From positions 1-64,000 of the forward strand of contig NZ_CANMUW010000008.1 in NCBI RefSeq assembly GCF_947501225.1: DNA of 64,000 nt, in the 5' to 3' direction. Shown here in pieces: positions 30,132 to 41,182 of this stretch. Position numbers and translations under genes: made by a program. Under the pieces are notes generated by a model. The model ran no database searches. It was not told where the DNA came from and worked only from the letters and a program-made list of their open reading frames with translations. This stretch comes from an uncultured Shewanella sp. (lineage in GTDB: Bacteria; Pseudomonadota; Gammaproteobacteria; Enterobacterales; Shewanellaceae). Every line of letters begins with the position of its first letter. The stretch's first letter is position 1.

Positions 30132-30189
30132 GAGACGCCTGATAATTGAAGCGTGGCTCAACCGGCTTCATTCACGATTAGCGCGTCTC
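30132..30189. other. Nested inverted repeats in the icd leader
   Basis: GAGACGC (30132-30138) pairs with GCGTCTC (30183-30189), and TGAAGC (30147-30152) pairs with GCTTCA (30165-30170) inside it. The rluE-icd spacer could so fold into a two-tier hairpin about 110 bp before icd. There is no T run, so it is not a normal terminator. Confidence 0.4.
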
Positions 30190-30259
30190 TTAACAGCCAA
30201 TGGCCCAACTCTTATAAGAAACTGTATCACGAATAAAAAGCAGTGTAAGAATAAACTAA

Positions 30260-32527
<2,268 letters not shown>

Positions 32528-32591
32528 TATTGGTCAGTCAGCGGAGAGGGAGCCCTCTTCGCTGCTAACTTTGTTGCTTCGAACAAAAAAT

Positions 32592-32628
32592 AAAAAAGGC
32601 AGGGAATAGAATATTCCCTGCCTTTTTT
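32592..32628. terminator. Bidirectional terminator between icd and cspD
   Basis: A 17-base arm pair (A6 GGCAGGGAATA and its complement ending T6) with a 3-base loop lies between two convergent genes. Confidence 0.92.
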
Positions 32629-32644
32629 GTCTTACGTCGCACCA

Positions 32645-32851
32645 CTAATTTGTGGGCGAAATTGCTGACGCGTGCATACCCTTTGGACCCGCTTCTACTT
32701 CGAATTGGACTGGTTGGCCTGCTTTTAGAGTTCGATAGCCTTCCATTTCGATGGTAGAATAGTGTGCAAAAACATCTTCACCACCAGCATCAGGGCAGAT
32801 AAACCCGAATCCTTTGGCGTTGTTGAACCATTTAACAGTTCCGTTTGCCAT
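32645..32851 (-). CDS. cspD: Cold-shock-like protein CspD
   Basis: A 68-aa cold-shock domain protein with RNP1-like KGFGFICP and RNP2-like VFAHYS motifs. Wording after residue 40 and divergence from clpS point to CspD, a single-stranded DNA-binding replication inhibitor of starved cells in E. coli. A good SD (aaggaag) precedes the ATG. The cspD/clpS head-to-head arrangement is conserved in gamma-proteobacteria. Confidence 0.93.
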   Translation of the reverse strand: MANGTVKWFNNAKGFGFICPDAGGEDVFAHYSTIEMEGYRTLKAGQPVQFEVEAGPKGMHASAISPTN

Positions 32852-33098
32852 ACTTCCACTTCCTTCTGTTGTCTACTTCCCAGTAAGATAGTAAAACTTA
32901 GTAAGCGGGAAAAATTCACCGCTTGTTGAACAGAATGAAAGCAGTAACATGGTATGTCAAGAGCAAATTAACAATTAATCAACAAATCGGCAAAAAAGTT
33001 GTATCAATTGGTGCGGTATATGTGAGATGTTGAGTTATCAATGGGAATAAAATTGTCATTGATTGGTACAAGCCAATAGTAGAGGCTAATATTGAAAC

Positions 33099-33407
33099 AT
33101 GGGTAAAGCAGTAAATATCGAACATGTAGAAGAGAGTGTAGAATCTGAGTTAATGCCACCGCCTATGTACAAGGTGATACTAAACAATGATGATTACACT
33201 CCGATGGACTTTGTGATTGAGGTTTTACAACTCTTCTTCAAAAAGAATGAACAGGATGCCACTGACATCATGTTGGCTATTCATAATCAAGGCAAAGGGA
33301 TCTGTGGAGTCTTTCCCTTTGGAATTGCAGAAACTAAGGTTGCTCAGGTAAATCAATTTGCAAGACAAAACCAACATCCGTTACTGTGTTCTTTAGAGAA
33401 AGCCTGA
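33099..33407 (+). CDS. clpS: ClpA adaptor ClpS
   Basis: The 102-aa N-degron adaptor delivers proteins with N-terminal Leu, Phe, Trp or Tyr to ClpAP. The core [23 protein letters not shown] (about 22-44) contains the N-degron pocket residues (Asn-Asp-Asp). A flexible N-terminal extension is present, as needed to inhibit ClpA. It is followed by clpA after 36 bp. Confidence 0.95.
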   Translation: MGKAVNIEHVEESVESELMPPPMYKVILNNDDYTPMDFVIEVLQLFFKKNEQDATDIMLAIHNQGKGICGVFPFGIAETKVAQVNQFARQNQHPLLCSLEKA

Positions 33408-33443
33408 ATTGGGTAAATCATGTGGTAAATTTAGGGGGCGCTT

Positions 33444-35702
33444 ATGCTAAATAAAGATCTCGAAGTCACCTTAAATCTGGCATTCCAACAAGCCAGAGAT
33501 GCCCGTCATGAGTATATGACGGTAGAACATTTACTCTTAGCCTTAATCGATAATCCAGCGGCGCAGGAAGCCTTGGTCGCTTGTGGGGCAAACCTTGATA
33601 AGTTAAGAGAGGATGTATCAGGTTTTATTCAACAAACGACGCCCATCATCGCCGATCCAGAAGACGATAGAGAGACTCAGCCTACATTAGGTTTCCAGCG
33701 TGTGCTTCAAAGGGCCGTTTTCCATGTCCAGTCATCGGGACGAAATGAAGTTACCGGTGCCAACGTACTCGTCGCTATCTTCAGTGAGCAGGAATCCCAA
33801 GCCGTTTACCTACTGCGTAATGGTGAGGTAACCCGACTCGACGTGGTGAACTTTATCTCCCACGGTGTTTCGAAGAATGAGATGGATAGTGATCTGAATC
33901 AGGAGCGAATAGAAGATCAAACTGAGACCGAGGAGGAGAAGAGCAAGTTGTCTCAGTTTGCCGATAACCTTAATGAGCGTGCGCTTCTTGGGAATATTGA
34001 TCCCTTAATTGGCCGAAGCGACGAGATTGAGCGATCTATTCAGATCCTCTGCCGCAGAAGAAAAAACAATCCACTCCTTGTGGGCGAAGCCGGTGTTGGT
34101 AAGACCGCTATTGCTGAAGGGCTGGCTTATCGCATCGTCAAGGAGGAGGTGCCAGATATTATGAGTAAGGCAACCGTCTACTCATTGGACTTAGGCGCAC
34201 TACTTGCGGGAACTAAATATCGCGGTGATTTTGAAAAACGTTTTAAAAGCCTGCTCAGGGAGCTCGAACATAATGAGCATGCCATCCTGTTTATCGATGA
34301 GATCCATACCATAATTGGTGCCGGCGCTGCTTCCGGTGGGGTGATGGATGCTTCAAATCTACTCAAGCCCCTATTGTCCGGCGGTAACCTCAGGTGTATG
34401 GGCTCGACGACTTTTCAGGAGTACCAGAGTATCTTCGAGAAGGACAGGGCGCTAGCGAGACGATTCCAGAAGGTGGATATTAACGAACCGTCTGTCGCCG
34501 AAACTACCAAGATCCTTCAGGGACTCAAGTCAAAATATGAAGAACATCATGGGGTCAGATATACGATGGCTGCGTTGAGTGTCGCGGCAAAACTGTCTGA
34601 TAAGCATATCAATGACCGTCATCTGCCGGATAAAGCGATCGATGTTATCGATGAAGCCGGAGCACGTATGGCAATGCAGCCGGCGAGTCGCCGTAAGAAG
34701 ACCATAGGTCAGGGAGAGATTGAGTCCATCATAGCCAAGATGGCACGCATTCCTGAGAAGTCTGTATCGGCCACTGACAAAGATATGCTTCGCAATCTTG
34801 AACGTAACCTGAAAATGGTGGTCTTTGGACAGGATAATGCGATTGAGAGCCTCAGTTCGGCTATTCGTTTATCACGCAGTGGGTTAGGCGGAGAAGATAA
34901 GCCGGTCGGTAGTTTTCTGTTTGCCGGTCCTACAGGGGTTGGTAAAACTGAGGTGACGAGTCAACTGGCTAAATGTCTCGGCCTGAATTTAGTACGATTT
35001 GACATGTCTGAATATATGGAGAGCCATACGGTCTCACGCCTTATCGGTGCACCACCGGGATATGTCGGTTACGATCAAGGTGGCCTGTTAACCGATGCCG
35101 TGATTAAAACACCTCACTGTGTCGTATTGCTAGATGAGATTGAAAAGGCACATCCGGATGTCTACAACCTGCTGCTGCAGGTGATGGATCACGGTACCTT
35201 AACAGACAACAATGGTCGTAAAGCCGATTTCAGGCACGTTACCCTGGTGATGACGACCAATGCGGGTGTTCAGGAGACGGTGAGAAAGTCGATAGGCTTT
35301 AAACAGCAAGACCACAGTCTGGACGCGCTTTCTGAGATCAACAAAGTATTTTCACCTGAGTTCAGAAATCGCCTGGATGAGATCATCTGGTTCAACCACC
35401 TCGATATGATGGTGATAGCTAAAGTTGTCGATAAGTTCCTTGTTGAACTTCAAGCTCAGCTTGATGATAAGGGAGTGACCTTAGATGTTACCGATGAAGC
35501 CAGAACCTTACTCGCCGAGAAAGGTTATGATAAGTCGATGGGCGCAAGGCCTATGGCACGAGTCGTTACCGAGTTGATCAAACGGCCTCTGGCCGATGAG
35601 ATCTTGTTTGGCGATCTCGAGAAGGGTGGTATTGCTCATGTCGATATCGACAATGATGAGATCGCGATCTCGATTAAGAGTCCTGAAAAAGTGAATAGCT
35701 GA
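33444..35702 (+). CDS. clpA: ATP-dependent Clp protease ATP-binding subunit ClpA
   Basis: The 752-aa AAA+ unfoldase feeds ClpP. It has the double Clp-N repeat (1-145), the first AAA module with Walker A GEAGVGKTA (about 214-222) and DEIHT, and the second with GPTGVGKTE (about 494-502) and DEIEKA. The ClpP-binding loop with IGFKQ (about 617-621, IGL/IGF tripeptide) is present. It forms an operon with clpS. Two hairpin terminators follow. Confidence 0.97.
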   Translation: MLNKDLEVTLNLAFQQARDARHEYMTVEHLLLALIDNPAAQEALVACGANLDKLREDVSGFIQQTTPIIADPEDDRETQPTLGFQRVLQRAVFHVQSSGRNEVTGANVLVAIFSEQESQAVYLLRNGEVTRLDVVNFISHGVSKNEMDSDLNQERIEDQTETEEEKSKLSQFADNLNERALLGNIDPLIGRSDEIERSIQILCRRRKNNPLLVGEAGVGKTAIAEGLAYRIVKEEVPDIMSKATVYSLDLGALLAGTKYRGDFEKRFKSLLRELEHNEHAILFIDEIHTIIGAGAASGGVMDASNLLKPLLSGGNLRCMGSTTFQEYQSIFEKDRALARRFQKVDINEPSVAETTKILQGLKSKYEEHHGVRYTMAALSVAAKLSDKHINDRHLPDKAIDVIDEAGARMAMQPASRRKKTIGQGEIESIIAKMARIPEKSVSATDKDMLRNLERNLKMVVFGQDNAIESLSSAIRLSRSGLGGEDKPVGSFLFAGPTGVGKTEVTSQLAKCLGLNLVRFDMSEYMESHTVSRLIGAPPGYVGYDQGGLLTDAVIKTPHCVVLLDEIEKAHPDVYNLLLQVMDHGTLTDNNGRKADFRHVTLVMTTNAGVQETVRKSIGFKQQDHSLDALSEINKVFSPEFRNRLDEIIWFNHLDMMVIAKVVDKFLVELQAQLDDKGVTLDVTDEARTLLAEKGYDKSMGARPMARVVTELIKRPLADEILFGDLEKGGIAHVDIDNDEIAISIKSPEKVNS

Positions 35703-35723
35703 TATTTCCCGGACGCAAGGTAC

Positions 35724-35752
35724 AAAAAAGGCTGCAACTGCAGCCTTTTTTA
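35724..35752 (+). terminator. clpA terminator
   Basis: AAAAAGGCTGCA pairs with TGCAGCCTTTTT around a 2-base centre (real loop slightly larger), 22 bp past the clpA stop. Confidence 0.9.
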
Positions 35753-35765
35753 ATTACGATTAAAA

Positions 35766-35792
35766 TAAAAAAACCGGCCTGGCCGGTTTTTA
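35766..35792 (-). terminator. infA terminator
   Basis: A CCGGCC/GGCCGG stem flanked by A and T runs lies 19 bp past the infA stop on the minus strand. Confidence 0.85.
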
Positions 35793-35810
35793 AAATCTGT
35801 TATTGCTAAC

Positions 35811-36032
<222 letters not shown>

Positions 36033-36169
36033 TCAGTTATCCTGTTAGCCTTCAAATATTAAAAACGGGCGTATCATGCCGTAAAATCCGGCTCCTGTAA
36101 AGAGAAGGTTAGCTTAAGCGTGATAAATAACCAGGGGATAGCCCGCTGGGGATCGATGAACAATAGAGT

Positions 36170-36880
36170 TTATTCTTCAGGCGCTTGCTGCCATCCTGAT
36201 GCCGTTAAAATCTGGTATGGGGTATAGTCCCGTTTATAGTTCATCTTTCTCGACTCATCGATCTGATAGCCAAGATAAACGAACTCTTTGTCCATCAACT
36301 TTGCCAGGCGGCACTGGATGAGTATGAGCAGCGAACCAAGCGAACGCTTTTGCTCATCAGGGCAGAAAAAGCTATATATCGCCGATAAACTGTTTGGCAG
36401 AATGTCGGTAACGGCCACGCCTATTAGTGACTCTTTGTTCCATAGCTCTATGAATATGGGCTTGAGCCATCCGGAAGCGATAAAGTGATAATACTGCTCT
36501 TTTGAGGCCGGATACATAGGTCCGTCTTTGTGCCTGACATTAATATATCTCTCATAGAGCGTATAGTGCTCCTCGGTCTGTTTGTCGACAATTTTCCAAA
36601 CCAGATCCCGGTTATTTCTCAGGGTTCTCTTTTGCCTTCTTGACGGCGTGAACAGACGTGCTGGGAGCCTGATCGGCAGGCAGGCCTGACAGTTGGGGCA
36701 TTGTGGTTTATAGATCGTTCCGCCACTGCGCCTGAAACCTAAGGCTAAGAGTTGCTCGAACAGTTCCAGACCTATATCCCCCTCTTGTAAGACTAACAAC
36801 TGCTCCTGTTGAGTCTCGATATAGCTACAGGGAAAAATTTTAGTGACTCCAACCGAAATGGGTTGTGATTTAAAGCTCAA
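36170..36880 (-). CDS. bpt: Aspartate/glutamate leucyltransferase Bpt
   Basis: The 236-aa transferase moves Leu from Leu-tRNA to N-terminal Asp or Glu, creating an N-degron read by ClpS. The family's N-terminal cysteine cluster (PCSYIET, then [13 protein letters not shown] about residues 60-72) and the C-terminal GNAT-like part ([24 protein letters not shown]) are present. Older annotations call such proteins arginyl transferases (ate). Its first 11 bases overlap the end of aat, so the pair is translationally coupled. Confidence 0.92.
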   Translation of the reverse strand: MSFKSQPISVGVTKIFPCSYIETQQEQLLVLQEGDIGLELFEQLLALGFRRSGGTIYKPQCPNCQACLPIRLPARLFTPSRRQKRTLRNNRDLVWKIVDKQTEEHYTLYERYINVRHKDGPMYPASKEQYYHFIASGWLKPIFIELWNKESLIGVAVTDILPNSLSAIYSFFCPDEQKRSLGSLLILIQCRLAKLMDKEFVYLGYQIDESRKMNYKRDYTPYQILTASGWQQAPEE

Positions 36881-37580
36881 GAAGTACCTCTGTTACTACC
36901 CAGGGATCTGAGGCGACGTTACCGTCACGAAAACGCTTAAGCAGATTGATGAAATCTCTTCTCTTCAGGGCGGTAGCCCCTAATGATTCCAGGTGAGGGT
37001 TTATCACCTGCGCGTCTATGAGTTTGAACCCTTGTTTCAAAAGGTGTTGGTGTAATACAAGCATGGCAGCTTTAGATGCATTTGTCTGTGTGTGAAACAT
37101 AGATTCGCCACAGAAAACTTGCCCGATCGCTAAGCCATACAGCCCGCCTATCAGTGTATCGCCATCCCAAACCTCTAGAGAGTGGGCGTGCCCCTGCTTG
37201 TGCAGTTGAAGGTAAGCCGCTTGAATATCCTCTGTTATCCAGGTGCCATCCTGGGCTGCCCTTGGGGCGGCACATCCCATCACTACCTGTTTGAAAGCAC
37301 GATTGATGCTAAAGGTCCAATCTTGTTTCTTAAGGTGTTTTATCAGGCTGCGGCTGGTTTTCATACTGCCCGGAACAAATACCGCCCGTGGATCGGGTGA
37401 CCACCAGAGGATGGGGTCGTCGGCATTAAACCAGGGAAAGATCCCCTCATAGTAGGCATTTAACAGGCGGGTCGGGTGTAGGTCTCCCCCAATGGCGAGT
37501 AAGCCATTAGGATCGGTCAAAGCATATTCCGGTGAAGGAAAGCGCTCGAGCTCATGATTTAAGTAGGACAGAGAGTTCAC
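36870..37580 (-). CDS. aat: Leucyl/phenylalanyl-tRNA-protein transferase
   Basis: The 236-aa enzyme adds Leu or Phe to proteins with N-terminal Arg or Lys, giving substrates for ClpS/ClpAP. Conserved segments are [40 protein letters not shown] and the [18 protein letters not shown] acceptor region. It is the first gene of aat-bpt. With clpS and clpA 2-4 kb away, a full N-degron pathway is encoded in one neighbourhood. Confidence 0.97.
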   Translation of the reverse strand: MNSLSYLNHELERFPSPEYALTDPNGLLAIGGDLHPTRLLNAYYEGIFPWFNADDPILWWSPDPRAVFVPGSMKTSRSLIKHLKKQDWTFSINRAFKQVVMGCAAPRAAQDGTWITEDIQAAYLQLHKQGHAHSLEVWDGDTLIGGLYGLAIGQVFCGESMFHTQTNASKAAMLVLHQHLLKQGFKLIDAQVINPHLESLGATALKRRDFINLLKRFRDGNVASDPWVVTEVLLEL

Positions 37581-37635
37581 AATTGAGTAAAATTATCTTT
37601 ATGAGACCTTCTTATAAGTTAGCGGAAAATTGATT

Positions 37636-38112
37636 ATGTTGAAACCTAGTATTAGTCGCTTATTTTACGTTTGCTTGTTTTTTAGCGTTTTTCTCCCGGC
37701 GCATGCCGCTTACGATCGTAATCAGGCGGTACCGGTTGAGAAAGTTGTCTATGGCAGCATAGTTTCCGTCCGGAATATCACTCAGAACCAGCTGGTGGAA
37801 GATAGAAACCAGGGGTGGAAGACCTTCGGTGGTGCCCTCATCGGTGGTGTCATCGGTCATCAGTTTGGTGGGGGGAGCGGAAAGGATGTAGCCACTGTGC
37901 TCGGAGCGCTGATTGGTGCCGGGATCGGTAACCGCCAAGGCAATTCGAGTTATGTTCAGCAGCTTAAGTTAGTCGAGTTGATGATACAGCAAGATGATGG
38001 CGAGCAGGTGATGATTATTCAGGATCTGGATCCTGGGATGATCTTCAATGCGGGAGATGAGGTTCGCGTTGTTTATCTGCAGGGCGGAGTCAGAGTCGAC
38101 CGTGCCATGTAG
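37636..38112 (+). CDS. Glycine-zipper outer-membrane protein (17 kDa antigen-like)
   Basis: A 158-aa exported protein with a Sec signal peptide ending AHA. Its glycine-zipper 2TM segment (TFGGALIGGVIGHQFGGG and VLGALIGAGIGN) is like that of SlyB, OsmB and rickettsial 17-kDa antigen. It has no lipobox Cys, so it is not a typical SlyB lipoprotein. It probably associates with the outer membrane. The ATG at 37636 is preferred over the TTG at 37630 because of spacing to gcgga. A terminator follows. Confidence 0.75.
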   Translation: MLKPSISRLFYVCLFFSVFLPAHAAYDRNQAVPVEKVVYGSIVSVRNITQNQLVEDRNQGWKTFGGALIGGVIGHQFGGGSGKDVATVLGALIGAGIGNRQGNSSYVQQLKLVELMIQQDDGEQVMIIQDLDPGMIFNAGDEVRVVYLQGGVRVDRAM

Positions 38113-38144
38113 CGGATCCGCATGATTGGCATATCAACACCCGA

Positions 38145-38180
38145 ATAAATAAAAAGGAGCCATCGGCTCCTTTTTATTTA
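38145..38180. terminator. Bidirectional terminator
   Basis: AAAAAGGAGCC pairs with GGCTCCTTTTT around ATC, with extended A/T flanks. It lies between convergent genes ending at 38112 and 38199. Confidence 0.88.
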
Positions 38181-38198
38181 TTGTGAGTAGTCTGGGGA

Positions 38199-38558
38199 CT
38201 AGAAACCGCGAGGTAACTGTCCTTTACCCGCAAGTTTTTCACGCCATAGCTCTTTAGGTGTTTTACCACCCTTAGCATTAGCCGAACTGGTTTTCTTTGT
38301 TGCCGGTGCCTTCTTGGCTACCGCTTTAGGCTTAGTGGTTTTAGCCACAGGTTTAGCTTTAGTTTCTGCTTCTGCCTGAGGTGCAACGTCACCGTTTAAT
38401 TCGGCTAGCATCTTCTCAAGTTCACTGAAACGTAATGACTTACCGCCATCGATTTTGTACCAGCTGCCTTTCTGCTCAATTGTTACAGCACTACCTTGCT
38501 TTTCGGCTAAGGCAGACTCTAACGCGCTGATAACCTCTTCTTTGGTCAGTTTTGACAT
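38199..38558 (-). CDS. Lysine/alanine-rich hypothetical protein
   Basis: A 119-aa protein. The N-terminal half (1-57) looks like a small folded domain (TKEEVISALESALAEKQGS, then WYKIDGGKSLRFSELEKML). Residues 60-100 are a disordered Lys/Ala/Pro-rich tail of the kind seen in nucleic-acid-binding proteins. The end is a distinct block (TPKELWREKLAGKGQLPRGF). I do not recognise the family. The composition suggests nucleoid or RNA association, which is inference only. Confidence 0.65.
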   Translation of the reverse strand: MSKLTKEEVISALESALAEKQGSAVTIEQKGSWYKIDGGKSLRFSELEKMLAELNGDVAPQAEAETKAKPVAKTTKPKAVAKKAPATKKTSSANAKGGKTPKELWREKLAGKGQLPRGF

Positions 38559-38818
38559 AGTTATAACCTATTTATTTTAATGTTTACCTGAAGGTTTGAG
38601 CCAATTTTATAGGTGAAACTGGTATAAAGTCCAATTTTCACTGAAAATCTGACGTTTTAATCGATTTTATGGACATAATGCGACTAAAATCATAGCGAAG
38701 CCGGCAGCAATCAGGCGATTTAGTTACCACTTAGTTTAGTAAATAATCAGGTGGACGTGAGCGCTTTGCTGTTTATTGATCGGCTATATTTCCACAAAAG
38801 AATAATCAAGGGTGTTTC

Positions 38819-39571
38819 ATGACACGTTCAGAGCTAAGTCGATATCTTTCAGAGTTTCTGCAAATCTCCAACTATAAGGACTATGCGCCTAACGGATTAC
38901 AAGTTGAGGGCAGAACAAAGATAAACAAAATTGTAACCGGAGTAACGGCTTGTCAGGCATTGATCGACAGAGCTGTAGAGTTAAATGCAGATGCAATTCT
39001 GGTACATCATGGCTTTTTCTGGAAAGGGGAGCCTGAAGTCATCACGGGAATGAAGCAAAGAAGGATAAAAGCCTTGCTGGCCAATGATATCAACCTGTTC
39101 GGTTATCACCTGCCGTTGGATGGTCACCCTATGTTAGGCAATAACGCTGAGTTGGGCCGCAGATTGGATATCTCGGATGCTGAGCCTGTAGAGGGGGTTG
39201 CACAGGGGCTTATCTGGCAGGGACGGTTAGATGCCCCTATGTCTGCAGAAGCCTTCTCGAGTCGATTGAATAATGTGTTGAACAGAGACGCACTGCATAT
39301 TGGCCAGAGCAGTGGCGAGATCCAAAGCGTCGCCTGGTGCAGCGGCGGTGCGCAGGATTATATCGATATCGCGGCCGATCTGGGTGTCGATGCATTTATC
39401 AGCGGAGAGGTATCGGAACGTACCTTCCACAGTGCGATGGAGTTGGGCGTTCACTACTTTGCCGCCGGGCATCATGCGACCGAGCGTTATGGCATTCAGG
39501 CACTGGGTGGGCACCTGGCACGAGAGTTTAATATTGAGCATCAGTTCATCGATATCAATAATCCTGTGTGA
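38819..39571 (+). CDS. Nif3-like dinuclear metal centre protein (YbgI type)
   Basis: The 250-aa protein of the Nif3/YbgI family forms hexameric rings with a two-metal site. The ligands are visible as ILVHHGFFWKGE (about 60-71) and, late, AAGHHATERYG (about 217-227). The gene is often labelled GTP cyclohydrolase I type 2, but the activity is not firmly established. A ggtg-type site precedes the ATG. No operon partner is apparent. Confidence 0.9.
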   Translation: MTRSELSRYLSEFLQISNYKDYAPNGLQVEGRTKINKIVTGVTACQALIDRAVELNADAILVHHGFFWKGEPEVITGMKQRRIKALLANDINLFGYHLPLDGHPMLGNNAELGRRLDISDAEPVEGVAQGLIWQGRLDAPMSAEAFSSRLNNVLNRDALHIGQSSGEIQSVAWCSGGAQDYIDIAADLGVDAFISGEVSERTFHSAMELGVHYFAAGHHATERYGIQALGGHLAREFNIEHQFIDINNPV

Positions 39572-39915
39572 GGGGAAACGCTACCACCTGAATGACTTTG
39601 GAAAAGGGATGGAGTGCGGTTTATAGAGGAGGTGCAGCAATGAAGAAATTAACTGCTTTTCTGCATCTTTCACATACTGAAGGTTAATATTTTGCCACTG
39701 AGACCTGCCTTCATGAACCGGCTTGTTTTTGTTGGGGGTATGCGTAATGCTATGGTTTTAATCGAAATGCTGTTTAATTGATCAAGGGGGGACTTAAGTA
39801 GGTGGTAGATCCCTTGGGCGTTATGTATCTAAATTGTTATTTTTGATGTGAATCAAGATAATGTTAGCCAGCTCTCTTATAGTGGTAACAAATTATAATT
39901 AAAACAGAAGCCCAC
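39572..39915. other. Intergenic region with FNR-controlled promoter
   Basis: The 344 bp hold a 15-codon reading frame at 39640-39687 with an unusually strong ribosome site (gaggagg), possibly a leader or gene remnant. The last 75 bp hold a perfect FNR box and a matching -10 for the gene at 39916. Confidence 0.55.
39843..39856 (+). promoter_or_regulatory. Perfect FNR/EtrA box
   Basis: TTGATGTGAATCAA matches the FNR consensus TTGAT-N4-ATCAA at every defined position. A -10 hexamer TATAGT at 39878-39883 sits where a class II FNR promoter (box centred at -41.5) predicts it. The next gene starts at 39916. Confidence 0.85.
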
Positions 39916-40683
39916 ATGAACACTACCGATCAACAAGAAACTGTAACACCAATTTCTACCTTTACTGTCTCGGCAAGAGGGAAAAGCCGCCTTGAACCAA
40001 TCGGTCAATTTCTGCAGACCAACTTTCCGTCACTTCCCCTGAATCAGATAGAGAGTATCTTCGGTTTTGTCGAGCGTTCGACCCTGTATGGCGGACGGGC
40101 ATTTAATCAGAGGCAACTCTCTAACAGTGATGTGTTACAGCTTAATGAGTGGGGGATTGGGGTCAGGATCCCGATGACTAATCACTTTGCCACCCGCGAT
40201 GAATATCGGCAGAACAAACGAATTTTGCAGAAGTACCATAAGCCACTTAATTCAATTATCTGTACTAATGACGAGCTGGCTCAGTGGATCAGAGATGATT
40301 TTCCTCACTATGATGTAGAAGCGAGTGTGATTAAGAATATTACCACCTCAAGTCAGATTGAAGATGCGCTAGCTATCTACTCGACGGTTGTTTTGCCAAT
40401 GGTTGCAAACGATGACGATGCGCTGCTGGATAGTATCCGGGACAAGAGTCGCATAAGACTGTTTGCCAATGCCGGATGTGCCTACACCTGTCCCGCCAGG
40501 ATCTGCTACAAATCCTTCTCGAAGATGAATAAGTTTACCGGGGATGAGTTTAAGTGCTCTCAGCCGATTAAGGCACGTGAGAGTAAAGGGATGATAGATT
40601 TCGATCTGCAGCGGTTACGCAGTAAAGGTTTCCATAAATTTAAGCTTCTGCGGGCTCAGGTCGGTAATCAAACTGGGTATTAG
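39916..40683 (+). CDS. Four-cysteine TIM-barrel-like protein, possibly U32-related
   Basis: A 255-aa soluble protein with no signal peptide. Alternating strand-helix pattern (for example PLNSIICTNDELAQWI, VIKNI, TVVLPMVANDDDALLDSI, IRLFANAGCAYTC) suggests a TIM barrel. The motif NAGCAYTCPARICY plus a later EFKCSQP gives C-x3-C-x4-C and a fourth Cys, enough for an Fe-S cluster. The pattern recalls peptidase-U32-like proteins such as UbiU/UbiV, but I cannot confirm kinship and the Cys spacing differs. A perfect FNR box drives it, so it is expected to act without oxygen. It is a single gene; function unknown. Confidence 0.75.
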   Translation: MNTTDQQETVTPISTFTVSARGKSRLEPIGQFLQTNFPSLPLNQIESIFGFVERSTLYGGRAFNQRQLSNSDVLQLNEWGIGVRIPMTNHFATRDEYRQNKRILQKYHKPLNSIICTNDELAQWIRDDFPHYDVEASVIKNITTSSQIEDALAIYSTVVLPMVANDDDALLDSIRDKSRIRLFANAGCAYTCPARICYKSFSKMNKFTGDEFKCSQPIKARESKGMIDFDLQRLRSKGFHKFKLLRAQVGNQTGY

Positions 40684-40770
40684 AAATTTTTAGTGTCGTA
40701 TCTCGTTATTAATCATAGATATATCGATAGGTATCTGTTTTTCAACTCTTCCTATGTTCGACTGTAGCCA

Positions 40771-40992
40771 CTAACTCTTGTGGCTGCAACAAGGCTCTCC
40801 TTCCTGCACCGGAGGGCATTTGACAGTTCCATAAGAGCAAAACACACAGCAATCCCCTTTAAGCGGCCTTAGCAGGGTTTTACATGACTCGCACTCGTAA
40901 TACCACTGACAGGCATCGGTTGGCATCTTTTCGGCTTTGCTATGGCCGCAAACGGGACAGGTGATGGTCGAAACAAGTGCAACGCTCTTCAT
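40771..40992 (-). CDS. GDCCVxC-domain protein
   Basis: The 73-aa protein carries ITCPVCGHSK, CESCKTLL, the family hallmark GDCCVFC and a final EGEPCC, which makes eleven cysteines in all. In some bacteria this family is annotated as a selenoprotein; here every such site is plain Cys. Zinc or other soft-metal binding is likely, but the role is unknown. The ATG at 40990-40992 has a strong aaaggag site. An 11-residue upstream extension is less likely. Confidence 0.8.
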   Translation of the reverse strand: MKSVALVSTITCPVCGHSKAEKMPTDACQWYYECESCKTLLRPLKGDCCVFCSYGTVKCPPVQEGEPCCSHKS

Positions 40993-41050
40993 TATCTCTC
41001 CTTTGGGCAATATCCAGCATTTCAAAAATTATTTTTAGGCGGGTGATAAG

Positions 41051-41069
41051 AGAGGAGGTTACCTCCTCT
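41051..41069. other. Hairpin between the GDCCVxC gene and the micro-protein gene
   Basis: AGAGGAGG (41051-41058) pairs with CCTCCTCT (41062-41069) around TTA, followed on the plus strand by TTTTATATTTT. The T run faces the plus strand although flanking genes are on the minus strand. Confidence 0.45.
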
Positions 41070-41082
41070 TTTATATTTTGAA

Positions 41083-41166
41083 CAAGGGTTTGACAGCGAT
41101 CGCTGTCAAACATGCTTTTGAGTTTTTGTCTCGATGTTTGAAGTTCAAGCCATAGACAAACCCTTG
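41083..41166. repeat. Nested palindromes
   Basis: A perfect 24-bp palindrome (41088-41111, centre GCGATCGC) lies next to a 10-bp inverted repeat, caagggtttg (41083-41092) and caaacccttg (41157-41166). The arms share bases, so two alternative folds exclude each other. It is in the leader between two minus-strand genes. Confidence 0.6.
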
Positions 41167-41182
41167 CCTGAAGCTCTAGTTG

